Source: Beijerinckiaceae bacterium (GTDB lineage: Bacteria; Pseudomonadota; Alphaproteobacteria; Rhizobiales; Beijerinckiaceae). Taken from it: a DNA stretch of 64,000 nucleotides. The DNA lies in contig CANBNG010000003.1 in NCBI GenBank assembly GCA_947370975.1, positions 1-64,000 of the forward strand, in the 5' to 3' direction. A program made the position numbers and the translations under genes. This document shows, piece after piece, positions 43,982 to 52,404 of this stretch (positions are counted from its first letter, which is position 1; each line of letters starts with the position of its first letter). Under the pieces are notes generated by a model. It had not been told where the DNA came from. It did no database searches and saw only the letters and a list, made by a program, of their open reading frames with translations.

Positions 43982-44914
43982 CTAGGGCGCGGCAAGCACG
44001 AGCGCCAGCCCCGGCACGTCAACGCCACGGTCGCGCCGGACCGACACCTCCTCGCACACCAAGCTCACAAAGCCGTGGCGGGCAGCAAGCTCTGCCAGAT
44101 AGCCGAGCGTATGCGCATAGCGCAGATCAGGCCCGAGCACATAGCCTCCGGTCTCGGCCCGTTGCAGCGTGAAGGCAAAGATGCCGCCCTGCCCCAGCAC
44201 GCGCCGCGCCTGCGCAAAGATCGGATCGAGATCGCCGCAATAGACAAAGACGTCGGCTGCCAGCACGAGATCGACACCGGCGGCGGCCCTGGCAGCGACG
44301 AAGGCGACCATGTCGCCGGCCTCAACCCCCGCGTAAAGGCCGCTCGCGCGCGCCCGCACCGCCATGGCGGGCGCGAGATCGACGCCCTCGATGGTTTCGC
44401 AAAGGCCCGTGATCGCGCGCGCCATCAGACCGGTGCCGCAGCCGAGATCGAGCGCCGCGCGAAACTGCATGGCGCGGCCCGTTTGCGCGCAGGCGCGCGT
44501 GATCGCGTCGCGCAGGATTTCGGGCGCGCGGTAAGCGAGATCGCGGACGAGATGGGTCTCGAAACGCGCCGCATATTGATCGAACAGGTCGCGCACGTAA
44601 GCATCGGGCGGCCGCGCCGGCGTCTCGCCGCGCAATCTGGCCAGACGAAGCGCGGCCCCTTGCGAATCGTCAGGATCGCAAAGGAGCGCGCGAGAGAAGG
44701 CGGCCTCCGCTGCCCCCGCGTCGCCGATCGCCGCGCGCGCGTCGCCGAGTGCAAACCAGGCGGGCGCCCAATCGGGCGCGAGTTCCAGCGCCTGTTCGCA
44801 GAGATCGGCGGCGGCCGCATGGTCGCCCCCGCCCGCTGCGCCGCGCGCATAATCGTAGCGGCGGTCGGCGGCGAAATTTCCGGAGGAGCGCAGGACAGGG
44901 TTCATGTGGTTCAC
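43982..44914 (-). CDS. TPR-containing SAM-dependent methyltransferase
   Basis: A 310-residue protein whose N-terminal about 90 residues form two TPR-like helical hairpins (AADLCEQALELAPDWAPAWFALGDARAAIGD) and whose C-terminal part is a class I methyltransferase with motif I DLGCGTGLMARAIT, EGVDLAPAMAVRAR and LVLAADVFVYCGDL. Substrate unknown; the TPR suggests a protein target. It is 9 bases upstream of the helicase gene on the same strand, so likely the first gene of that operon. A Met at residue 4 is an alternative start. Confidence 0.85.
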   Translation of the reverse strand: MNHMNPVLRSSGNFAADRRYDYARGAAGGGDHAAAADLCEQALELAPDWAPAWFALGDARAAIGDAGAAEAAFSRALLCDPDDSQGAALRLARLRGETPARPPDAYVRDLFDQYAARFETHLVRDLAYRAPEILRDAITRACAQTGRAMQFRAALDLGCGTGLMARAITGLCETIEGVDLAPAMAVRARASGLYAGVEAGDMVAFVAARAAAGVDLVLAADVFVYCGDLDPIFAQARRVLGQGGIFAFTLQRAETGGYVLGPDLRYAHTLGYLAELAARHGFVSLVCEEVSVRRDRGVDVPGLALVLAAP

Positions 44915-44995
44915 AAACCCGTCCCACGCGACAACGTCAAGCGTCGCGTCAGTTCGGCGAGAGGCCGTTGCGGCGCAGCCCGGCGACGCCCTCTT

Positions 44996-45133
44996 TCACA
45001 AGTTCCTGAAAAGCGTCGAATTCGGTAATCGCCATGTCGAGGCGAAAATACGAATGTCGGCGGCCTGCGCCACGCTGGTGCTCATGCAGACTGAAAGGGC
45101 GAGAGCGGCCCCCTTGAAACGGGTCAGAGCCAT
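44996..45133 (-). CDS. short signal-peptide-bearing frame, possible truncated gene
   Basis: ATG at 45133 opens a 45-residue frame with a convincing signal peptide (FKGAALALSVCMSTSVAQAADI) and only about 18 residues after the cleavage site. A continuing plausible sequence in another frame (MAITEFDAFQELVKEG, ending near 44949) suggests a frameshift or decay of a longer secreted protein. The ribosome binding site is weak. Could also be a real small periplasmic peptide. Confidence 0.35.
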   Translation of the reverse strand: MALTRFKGAALALSVCMSTSVAQAADIRIFASTWRLPNSTLFRNL

Positions 45134-45258
45134 GATGCAAACCTGAAACTTGACGTGATGAAACACGCAAACATGGCATGGCGCGTCGCACCTGGGAAGC
45201 TGCGGCTTGCTCCCCACGCCCTGCCCCTTTAGCTTCGCGCGATCAAAGGAGTCACGCC

Positions 45259-45603
45259 TTGTCTCTCATCTACAAAATTGCGCCGAAAAGCCTTTGGGCC
45301 GAAGCCGAGGCCGCTGGCATATTCACCGGCGCGCCGGTCGATCTCGCCGATGGCTACATTCATTTCTCGACGGCCGAACAGACGCGCGAAACAGCTGCAA
45401 AGCATTTTGCCGGCCAAAGCGACCTCGTGCTCGCGATCATCGAGTCGGAAACGCTCGGCGATGCGTTGAAATGGGAACCCTCGCGCGGCGGCGCGCTCTT
45501 CCCCCACCTTTACCGTGCGCTGCGCCTCGATGAGGTGCACAGCGTCCACGCCCTGCCCTTGCGTGCCGATGGCGCCCATGATTTCGGAGATCTTCTGTCA
45601 TGA
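45259..45603 (+). CDS. DUF952 family protein
   Basis: TTG start at 45259 chosen because AAAGGA lies 8 bases upstream and the product then opens SLIYKIAPKSLWAEAEAAG, the family's standard N-terminus. 114 residues with DGYIHFSTAEQTRETAAKHF, another DUF952 hallmark. Function unknown. Its TGA overlaps the ATG of pyrD (ATGA), so it is translationally coupled to pyrimidine synthesis. Confidence 0.9.
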   Translation: MSLIYKIAPKSLWAEAEAAGIFTGAPVDLADGYIHFSTAEQTRETAAKHFAGQSDLVLAIIESETLGDALKWEPSRGGALFPHLYRALRLDEVHSVHALPLRADGAHDFGDLLS

Positions 45604-46679
45604 CCGGCCTCATCAATCTGCTGACACGGCCCCTGCTGTTTGCGATGGAGCCCGAACAGGCCCATGGCGCAACCATTGCGACGCTCAAACATCTGCCGCT
45701 GCCCGCAGCTGCCCCGCACGATCCCTGCCTTGCGGTTGATGCCTTCGGCCTGCAGTTTCCAGCCCCGCTTGGCATGGCGCCCGGCTTTGACAAGGGTGGC
45801 GAGGTGCCCGATGCGCTTCTGCGCCTTGGCTTTGGCTCGGTGGAAGTGGGCACGATCACGCCGCTGCCCCAGCCCGGCAATCCCAAGCCGCGCCTGTTTC
45901 GCCTGAAGGACGATCTGGCCGTCATCAATCGTCTGGGCTTCAACAGCGAGGGCCATGCCGCGCCCCATGCGCGCCTTGTGGCGCGCGCCAAGCGCCCCGG
46001 GATCATCGGTGTGAATGTCGGCGCGAACAAGGAATCAGCCGATCGTGCCGGCGATTATGTGACCGGCATTCGCGCCTTCGCCGATGTCGCGCATTATTTC
46101 ACGATCAATATTTCATCGCCCAACACGCCGGGCCTGCGCGACCTGCAACAGGCCGCAGCGCTTGATGATCTTCTCGCCCGCGTGATTGCGGCGCGCGATG
46201 AAATGTCCCTGCAATATGGGCGTAAACCGCTGCTCCTGAAAATCGCCCCCGATCTCACCGCGGGCGATCTCGACGACATTGTGCGCGTGGCGCGCGCGCG
46301 TGGCGTCGATGGCATGATTGTGGGCAATACGACCATCGAGCGCCCGCCGACGCTGCGCAGTGCGGAAGCCCATGAGGCCGGAGGCCTGTCAGGCCGCCCG
46401 CTGTTCGAGCTCTCCACGAAAATGCTCGCCGCCACTTATCTGCGCGTCGAGGGGCAGTTTCCGATCATCGGGGTGGGCGGCATTGACGGGCCCGAGACCG
46501 CCTTTGCCAAGATCGAGGCAGGCGCGACGCTGCTGCAGATCTATTCCGTGCTGGTGTTTGAAGGCCCCGCGCTGATTGGCGAGATCCATCGCGGCCTTGC
46601 GCACATGCTGAAGGCGCGCGGCCAGACGCTCAAGCAGGCCATCGGTACACGCGCAGCTCATTTTGCGGCGGGCTTCTAG
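45600..46679 (+). CDS. pyrD: dihydroorotate dehydrogenase (quinone), class 2
   Basis: 359 residues. The N-terminal membrane-associating helix region, then AAGF-like APGFDKGGEVPDALLRLGFGSVEVGT, NRLGFNSEG, NISSPNTPGLRDLQ (catalytic Ser region) and GVGGIDGPETAFAKIEAGATLLQIYSVLVFEGP (FMN phosphate site, in shorter blocks) are all those of class 2 enzymes. It oxidises dihydroorotate to orotate with quinone reduction in the inner membrane. Confidence 0.96.
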   Translation: MTGLINLLTRPLLFAMEPEQAHGATIATLKHLPLPAAAPHDPCLAVDAFGLQFPAPLGMAPGFDKGGEVPDALLRLGFGSVEVGTITPLPQPGNPKPRLFRLKDDLAVINRLGFNSEGHAAPHARLVARAKRPGIIGVNVGANKESADRAGDYVTGIRAFADVAHYFTINISSPNTPGLRDLQQAAALDDLLARVIAARDEMSLQYGRKPLLLKIAPDLTAGDLDDIVRVARARGVDGMIVGNTTIERPPTLRSAEAHEAGGLSGRPLFELSTKMLAATYLRVEGQFPIIGVGGIDGPETAFAKIEAGATLLQIYSVLVFEGPALIGEIHRGLAHMLKARGQTLKQAIGTRAAHFAAGF

Positions 46680-47023
46680 CGCCCCCGCACCGCCAGCAGG
46701 CGCATGACAAGCCAGACCGGCACGACGATGATCGCGCCGGCGATGATATATTGCAGCAGATCGTGGAAGGCTGCGAAGCCCATGTTCCAGATGCGGCGCA
46801 CGAAACGGTCGACCCCGTAAATGATGTCGCCGGGCCTGATCTCGAGCCACATCAGCACCGCGCCGACAATCAGCGAGACGACCAGCAAACGGCCGAGCAC
46901 GGCCAGCGGCGCGCCACCAAAGAAACGGGTCAAACTATTTTCAGCCATGGGTGTCGCACGCGCCTGCGACCGCGACCAGCGCGGCTCTTCGAGAAGGGGT
47001 CTGTCTGTTGTCTCGTTTAGCAT
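46676..47023 (-). CDS. DUF6460-type small membrane protein
   Basis: A 115-residue protein with two spans (LAVLGRLLVVSLIVGAVLMW and YIIAGAIIVVPVWLVMRLL) and the intervening PGDIIYGVDRFVRRIWNMGF, a pattern found in alphaproteobacterial DUF6460 proteins. AAAGG precedes the start at 47023; a Met at 46948 (MAENSLTRFFGGAP) is an alternative. Its stop overlaps the pyrD stop. Function unknown. Confidence 0.75.
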   Translation of the reverse strand: MLNETTDRPLLEEPRWSRSQARATPMAENSLTRFFGGAPLAVLGRLLVVSLIVGAVLMWLEIRPGDIIYGVDRFVRRIWNMGFAAFHDLLQYIIAGAIIVVPVWLVMRLLAVRGR

Positions 47024-47050
47024 GGCCGAGCCTTTGCGTGTAGCGCGCGT

Positions 47051-47446
47051 TCACGTGCGATCGGGTGGATTTTCGTCGCGCATGATGCGCATCATGCGGC
47101 GCATGAAGCGTTCTGCATAATCGAGCGCGCGATCGAGTTCCTCGCGCGAGCGTGAGGGCGGCGCGAGAAGGCTAGGCGCGTTGCCCGCAAGACGGGCTTT
47201 CAATTCGGCGTTTTCTTTCGCCAGACGGTCGATCTCCTGCTCAAGCACGCTGCGCTCAATGGCGGCACTGCGACATTGCACGGCATCGCCCGCAGCTTTG
47301 CAGAGCGCGACCTCGCCGGTGCGCGTATCAAGACGCAGAAAGCCACCCTCGACGGGCGTCATGGCATAGCGGCCAAGCTCAACCGTTTGCGCTTGCGCCG
47401 CGGCTGTCAACGCCAAGCCCAAGCTCATCGCAACACAAAACCGCAT
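47051..47446 (-). CDS. secreted coiled-coil protein
   Basis: Start at 47446 with GAGGAG upstream; 131 residues. Signal peptide (RFCVAMSLGLALTAAAQA), then ELGRYAMTPVEGGFLRLD with a short Cys pair (ALCKAAGDAVQCRS), a coiled coil (VLEQEIDRLAKENAELKARL) and a basic C-terminal helix rich in Met and Arg. A periplasmic protein of unknown function; a similar layout is common in Hyphomicrobiales. Confidence 0.75.
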   Translation of the reverse strand: MRFCVAMSLGLALTAAAQAQTVELGRYAMTPVEGGFLRLDTRTGEVALCKAAGDAVQCRSAAIERSVLEQEIDRLAKENAELKARLAGNAPSLLAPPSRSREELDRALDYAERFMRRMMRIMRDENPPDRT

Positions 47447-47528
47447 GATGCATCTCCTCGCAAGGAAAGAACGCAGATCATGCGGCAAGGTCGCGGCAAA
47501 ACCGGGGCAGATGTGCAATGACGAGCCG

Positions 47529-47726
47529 CCATTGCAAGGAGCGCGAACAATCGAGAGCGCGCGCGTGGCCAAGATGGATTGCCGCGTCGCTGACGCTCCT
47601 CGCAGTGACGGCGCTATGTCGTGAAAAAACGCGCTCTCTCCGTCATTGCGAGCGGAGCGAAGCAATCAAGAGCGCGCGCGTGGCAAAGATGGATTGCCGC
47701 GTCGCTGACGCTCCTCGCAATGACGG
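47529..47726. repeat. paired copies of an intergenic inverted repeat
   Basis: An ~84-base unit occurs at 47529-47611 and 47643-47726. Each has inverted ends (CATTGC...AGC near the start, GC...GCAATGACGG at the end) and a shared core GATGGATTGCCGCGTCGCTG. This type of dispersed ATTGCGAGC/GCAATGAC palindrome is common between genes in Hyphomicrobiales. No gene is seen in the 47447-47738 gap. Confidence 0.8.
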
Positions 47727-47738
47727 AGCACAGGCTGC

Positions 47739-48410
47739 TCAGCTCTCGGGGCCTGAACTCTGCCATTGCCCGGCTTCGATTTTGGAGGCAGCGATCACGG
47801 CCTGTGTGCGGCTTTCGACGCCGAGCTTTTGCAGAATGGCCGAGACATGCGCCTTGACCGTCGCCTCGGAGACCGAGAGCTCATAGGCAATCTGCTTGTT
47901 GAGCAGGCCCTCTGACAGCATCATCAACACGCGCACCTGCTGGGGCGTGAGAGAGGCGAGGCGGCGCACGGTATCTGCCGTTTCCTTGTCGGCGGGCCCT
48001 GCCAGATCGACGTCGGCGGGTGTCCAGGTCTGGCCTGCAAGCACGCTGCGGATGGCATGGCGCATGGCCTCGATGTCGGTCGTCTTGGGTATGAAGCCCG
48101 AAGCCCCGAAATCGACGCAGCGTCGGATGACGCCGCGATCCTCATTGGCGGAGACGACCACCACAGGAACGCCCGGATATTGCGCCCGCAAATACATGAG
48201 GCCCGAGAATCCACGCACGCCCGGCATGGTCAGATCGAGCAGGATAAGATCGGCGTCGGAATTCTTTTCAAGTTCCGCGCCAAGGGATTCGAGATCGCCG
48301 CATTCAATAATGTCTGCATCGGCGACCGCGCCGGCGACTGCCTGACGCAATGCGCCACGAACAAGCGGATGATCGTCCGCAATATAAATGCGGGTTGCTG
48401 TCTGATCCAC
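47739..48410 (-). CDS. NarL/LuxR-type response regulator
   Basis: 223 residues. Receiver domain with acidic pair DD12-13 in YIADDHPLVRGAL and phosphoacceptor D59 in LILLDLTMPG; a LuxR-type helix-turn-helix from about 145 (LTPQQVRVLMMLSEGLLNKQIAYELSVSEATVKAHVSAILQ, in part). No cognate kinase is adjacent. It diverges from an SLC5-like membrane protein; with the SLC5-bearing hybrid kinase at 26946 this suggests one nutrient-sensing circuit split over the window. Confidence 0.92.
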   Translation of the reverse strand: MDQTATRIYIADDHPLVRGALRQAVAGAVADADIIECGDLESLGAELEKNSDADLILLDLTMPGVRGFSGLMYLRAQYPGVPVVVVSANEDRGVIRRCVDFGASGFIPKTTDIEAMRHAIRSVLAGQTWTPADVDLAGPADKETADTVRRLASLTPQQVRVLMMLSEGLLNKQIAYELSVSEATVKAHVSAILQKLGVESRTQAVIAASKIEAGQWQSSGPES

Positions 48411-48587
48411 GCGTTTCCCCCTGCGCCCCGGCCCTTCAAAGCCTGAGCATCGATGCCATCACCCGATACGCCAACATTGATCTATGTCGAATCCGCACGG
48501 TCAAGCTAGCCACCCATTGGTACCGTCGCTATCTTTCAATGACTGCGCGCCTGACGCAAGCCCGCGCTTCCGCCAAGGGAGATTTCG

Positions 48588-50375
48588 ATGCGCAAGGAAT
48601 TGAGCGAGGCGGAACGGGAGGCGCGCGCAACGCTCGACGGACGTATCGCCTTTGCCGCGGCAGCCTTCGGGCTGGCCTGCGGACTCCTCATCCTGACCGA
48701 TCGCATCGGCCTGCCGCTGATGGCGGCAAAATGGTTGGCAATTCTGATAGTTGCAATCACCCTGGGGCTGATTGGCGTGCTCGTTCGCGCGGCGCGGATC
48801 TCAAGCTTCCATGCCGCAGGCAGGCTTGTTCCGGCATCCTGGGGCGGCCTCGCCTTTGCCGCCTGCCTTGCCGGCGGCGGTCTTATTTTTCTCCCGCCCT
48901 TGCCCACAGGCCTCTCCGGTTTCAGCCTTTTGTTGGGACTGGCCCTAGGCCTGCTGGGACTTTTTATCGTCAGCACCCCCCTTTTGCGCAAAAGCGGTGC
49001 GTTTTCGCTCGCCGATCTGATTGCCGCGCGGTTTCCCTCAGGCGCAATGCGAATCGCAGCAGTGCTCGTCTCGGCCTGCGTGTGCGGGCTCTGCGCACTG
49101 GCGGGTCTAGAGGAAGCGACCCGCCTGCTGGGGAGCGAGATCGGCCTTGGACGGGAGATGGCCGCCGCGCTCAGCGGCGGCGTTCTGGCGCTCGCACTCG
49201 TGCCCGGCGGCCTTGCCGGCCTGACGTGGAATGCCGCCGCTGCCGGCGGCATGCTGATCGCAGCGCTCGCACTCCCCGTGCTGTTGCTGGCCGCACAGGG
49301 CGCGCCCCTACCCGTGCCCGTGATAGGTGCCGGGGACGCCTGGAGCCATGCGGCGGATCGGCTTGCCACATTCGGCCAGTTCGCCGAGGGCGAGAGCCCG
49401 CTCTGGCTCGCGCTCCCTCTCGCCCTTGGGCTCATGGGCCTTGCGCCGCTGCTCGCCTTCAGCGTGGCCTGTCGAGACCGCGCGAGCGCGCAATTCGGGC
49501 AGGCGGCAGGTGCGGTCTGGCTGCTGGTGATCGGTGCGGGCGGGGTGCTTACTTTGGCGCTTGCAGCCCTCGGACTCGATCTCGCGGTCATCGGACAAAG
49601 ACCGGACCGGCTGGCCGATGTCATCTATCAGGCGAGCGCCGATGGCTGGCTCACGATTTGCGGACAGGCCGTGAACGGCCCGGCGCAGGCGCGCACGGCC
49701 TGCGCGGCGCTGCCGGGCTTTGGTGGCGTGCTTGGCGCGCAACATCTGTCTGCCGCGCCGGCTTTTCTGCTCTTCGGCCTCGCGCAAGTGCAAGGACTGG
49801 GCGGAGCTTACAGCGGGCTCGCGCTGGCTGGCTGGTATGGCGCAACCCTCGCGCTGGCCGCAGCAGGCCTGCAAGGCATGGCAACCGCGCTTGGCCATGA
49901 TCTCGCCTATCGCCTGCGCGAACGCAGCGTGATCACCAGTCGCAGATTGGCGACAACCCGGCTGATGCTGGTGCTGAGCATCCTCGCGGGCGGGCTCTGC
50001 GTGACGCATCTGCGGCTTGATCCGCGCGCCTGCCTCGGGCTGGCTTTGGGGCTCTCGGCCGTGGGGCTGACGCCGCTTGTGCTGCTGAGCCTCTGGCCGC
50101 GCGCGGGCTTTGTTGAAGCCGCCCTTTCGTTGCTCGCCGGGCTGTCAGCTGCCGGCGGCGTGCTTCATTTCGCCTGGCGCGGACCCGCCTTTCTGGAGGT
50201 AGCAAGTCAACCCGCGCAGCTTGGCCTTGCGGCGCTGGTGGGCGCTATGGCCGCTGTGCTCACCGGACTTCTCGTCAGCCTGCGTCCAGGCGCCTCGCGC
50301 GCGCCCGGCGCTGCCTTTCGCGACACATTGCTGCACGGGCAAACGGACGCGCTGAGCCCCGATCGCGGCGCCTGA
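48588..50375 (+). CDS. SLC5-like sodium/solute symporter-related membrane protein
   Basis: 595 residues, about 13-14 hydrophobic spans. KSGAFSLADLIAARFPSGAMR and ATALGHDLAYRLRERSV are reminiscent of the ActP/YjcG acetate-permease branch of the sodium/solute symporter family, but the sequence is divergent and the usual sodium-site motifs are hard to find, so transport may be lost or changed. GGGAGA upstream of the ATG. Divergent from the NarL-type regulator gene. Confidence 0.75.
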   Translation: MRKELSEAEREARATLDGRIAFAAAAFGLACGLLILTDRIGLPLMAAKWLAILIVAITLGLIGVLVRAARISSFHAAGRLVPASWGGLAFAACLAGGGLIFLPPLPTGLSGFSLLLGLALGLLGLFIVSTPLLRKSGAFSLADLIAARFPSGAMRIAAVLVSACVCGLCALAGLEEATRLLGSEIGLGREMAAALSGGVLALALVPGGLAGLTWNAAAAGGMLIAALALPVLLLAAQGAPLPVPVIGAGDAWSHAADRLATFGQFAEGESPLWLALPLALGLMGLAPLLAFSVACRDRASAQFGQAAGAVWLLVIGAGGVLTLALAALGLDLAVIGQRPDRLADVIYQASADGWLTICGQAVNGPAQARTACAALPGFGGVLGAQHLSAAPAFLLFGLAQVQGLGGAYSGLALAGWYGATLALAAAGLQGMATALGHDLAYRLRERSVITSRRLATTRLMLVLSILAGGLCVTHLRLDPRACLGLALGLSAVGLTPLVLLSLWPRAGFVEAALSLLAGLSAAGGVLHFAWRGPAFLEVASQPAQLGLAALVGAMAAVLTGLLVSLRPGASRAPGAAFRDTLLHGQTDALSPDRGA

Positions 50376-50379
50376 AAAA

Positions 50380-50592
50380 TCAGGCGCGCGGCTTGATGGC
50401 TGCGTCGAACTCGGACTTCACGCAGATGGTCCCGACATCGGTAATATTGCCGGCGAGCTTGGCTGCGTCATGGGCCGCCGTTTCGGCCTCCTTGCAATCC
50501 GTCACATTGGGAAATTCGCGGACCTGCGTATTGGTTTGCCCGTCGGAGCCGAGCAGAACCATGATGAGATGAACGACAATGATGGAGTTCAC
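50380..50592 (-). CDS. hypothetical 70-residue protein with N-terminal hydrophobic segment
   Basis: Starts MNSIIVVHLIMVLLGSDGQ, a short hydrophobic segment that may be an inefficient signal or membrane anchor, and continues with VREFPNVTDCKEAETAAHDA and VGTICVKSEF, whose two cysteines may pair. Similar small proteins occur in Hyphomicrobiales. Convergent with the SLC5-like gene, 4 bases between stops. Confidence 0.6.
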   Translation of the reverse strand: MNSIIVVHLIMVLLGSDGQTNTQVREFPNVTDCKEAETAAHDAAKLAGNITDVGTICVKSEFDAAIKPRA

Positions 50593-50721
50593 GGATTGCC
50601 CCCGAAGTTTCGGATTGAACGGGTCCAGAAAAACATGTCGGCGGCAGGAACCAACCCGACATCTGGAGGTTACACGGGGCTACAATTCCTGAAACCTAAA
50701 CTTTTGCTACGAAACAGTTTT

Positions 50722-52404
50722 TCACATCTTTTCCGGCAACGGTTGCGCTTTTGTCGCAGTGCGGGACGGCGCGTCCAGCAAAGCTTCCAGCGTCGCAAGT
50801 TGATCGGCATCGCGCGCCGGCTTGTCCCAGCGGATGCGCGCGACGCGGGGAAAGCGCATGGCGACGCCGGATTTATGCCGCGTCGAGCGGTTCAATCCCT
50901 CGAAAGCGACTTCCAGCACCAGCCCCTGCTCGCGCGAAAAATCGAGTTCGCGCACGGGCCCGAAACGATTGCGGGTGTGGTTGCGGACATATTTATCGAG
51001 CTTTTTCAGCTCCTCGTCGGTGAAGCCGAAATAGGCTTTGCCGACCGGCACCAGTTCCTCGCCGCGCCAGACGCCAAATGTGTAATCAGAATAAAACGAG
51101 GAGCGCTTGCCATGGCCGCGCTGCGCATACATGAGAACGGCATCGATATTGAAGGGATCGCGCTTCCACTTGTACCAAAGCCCCTTGGGGCGGCCTGGTA
51201 CATAAATGCTGTCGGCGCGTTTCATCATCACGCCTTCAATGGCTTCGGCATCCACACCTGCGCCCGCACAGGCTGGATCGCGCCGCGCGGCCGCAAGATC
51301 TTCCCACGTGGTGAAAGACACACGCTGCGAGAGATCGAGCTTTGGATGGGCGACGCGCGCGACAAAAGCCTCCAGCCGTTCGCGCCTTTGCACGAAAGGC
51401 AAGGCACGCAGGTCTTCGCCATTTTCGCTGAGCAGATCGTAGGCGCGCATGTGAGCCGGAAATTGAGCGACATGTTTGGCCGACACGGTTTTCCGATTGA
51501 GCCTCTGCTGCAACACCGAGAACGGCTCGACACGCCCCTCGCGCAGGATCAGCAATTCGCCATCGACCGCGACATCGCCAAAATGTTCATCCGCCAGCAT
51601 GGCGACAAGATCGGGAAAACTCGCCGATATATCCTCACCCGTGCGCGAATAAAGTCGCAGCACGCGTGCGCCTTCTGCACTTGTGCCCGTGACCGCCTGC
51701 ACGCGGATGCCGTCCCATTTCCATTCGGCGACAAACTCCGCCGGATCGAGCCTGGCGCATTCGGTCTCGACCAGTGCATGCGCCAGCATGGGGGTGCGAA
51801 ACGGCGCGGGATGGCGGGCCATCGGCTTGGCCTCTCGCCCCTCGACCCAGGCAAAGAGATCAAGATAGGGCGGGATGAGCCCGTGCCAGACTTCCTCGAT
51901 TTCATTGGGAGCCAATGCGCCCAGCCCCGCCACAGCCGTCTTTGCAAGACGAGCAGACACACCGATGCGCAAGCCACCGGTGATGAGTTTCAGCAGCGCC
52001 CAGCGCCCTGTCTCGTCAAGATCGTCAAGCCAGCTTGCAAGCAGTGCAGGCAGGCTGTGCTTGTCGGCCTCATGCAGGCCATGCACCACTTCCGACAAGG
52101 TGGGCGCTGCGACATTGCGGCGTTCCTGGCGCGGCGCAGGCCACATGAGGGCAACAGTTTCCGAAAGATCGCCCACATAATCATAGGACATTTCAAACAG
52201 CACCGGATCGGTGCGTTCGGCAATCAGGGCGCGGATGACGGCAGGCTTGGCGTGGGTGAAGGACAGGGCGCCCGTCATTGCAGCCAGCCCATAGCCGCGC
52301 TCGGGATCCGGCATGCGGGAAAAATAATCCTTGAGCAGACGCAGCTTGTTGTTGCGCGAGGGCTCATAGGCGAGTGCGTCCAGCAATTGGGCAAAGGCGT
52401 TCAC
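50722..52404 (-). CDS. ATP-dependent DNA ligase (repair-associated)
   Basis: 560 residues. The adenylated lysine is K229 in AEWKWDGIRVQAV; LYSRTGEDISASFPDL, DGELLI and EGVMMKRADSIYVPGR with YKWKRDPFNIDAVL are motifs I-V of the ligase core, followed by an OB-fold domain with the RFPRVARIRWDKP ending of bacterial ligases in this repair group. An N-terminal DNA-binding domain is present (about 1-190). It overlaps the exonuclease stop by 4 bases, forming a two-gene operon. Confidence 0.94.
   Translation of the reverse strand: MNAFAQLLDALAYEPSRNNKLRLLKDYFSRMPDPERGYGLAAMTGALSFTHAKPAVIRALIAERTDPVLFEMSYDYVGDLSETVALMWPAPRQERRNVAAPTLSEVVHGLHEADKHSLPALLASWLDDLDETGRWALLKLITGGLRIGVSARLAKTAVAGLGALAPNEIEEVWHGLIPPYLDLFAWVEGREAKPMARHPAPFRTPMLAHALVETECARLDPAEFVAEWKWDGIRVQAVTGTSAEGARVLRLYSRTGEDISASFPDLVAMLADEHFGDVAVDGELLILREGRVEPFSVLQQRLNRKTVSAKHVAQFPAHMRAYDLLSENGEDLRALPFVQRRERLEAFVARVAHPKLDLSQRVSFTTWEDLAAARRDPACAGAGVDAEAIEGVMMKRADSIYVPGRPKGLWYKWKRDPFNIDAVLMYAQRGHGKRSSFYSDYTFGVWRGEELVPVGKAYFGFTDEELKKLDKYVRNHTRNRFGPVRELDFSREQGLVLEVAFEGLNRSTRHKSGVAMRFPRVARIRWDKPARDADQLATLEALLDAPSRTATKAQPLPEKM

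Noticed and set aside
48350..49900. 516-residue plus-strand frame overlapping the start of the SLC5-like gene
   Set aside because: Overlaps both the regulator gene and the membrane protein in another frame; Arg-rich with no hydrophobic spans.
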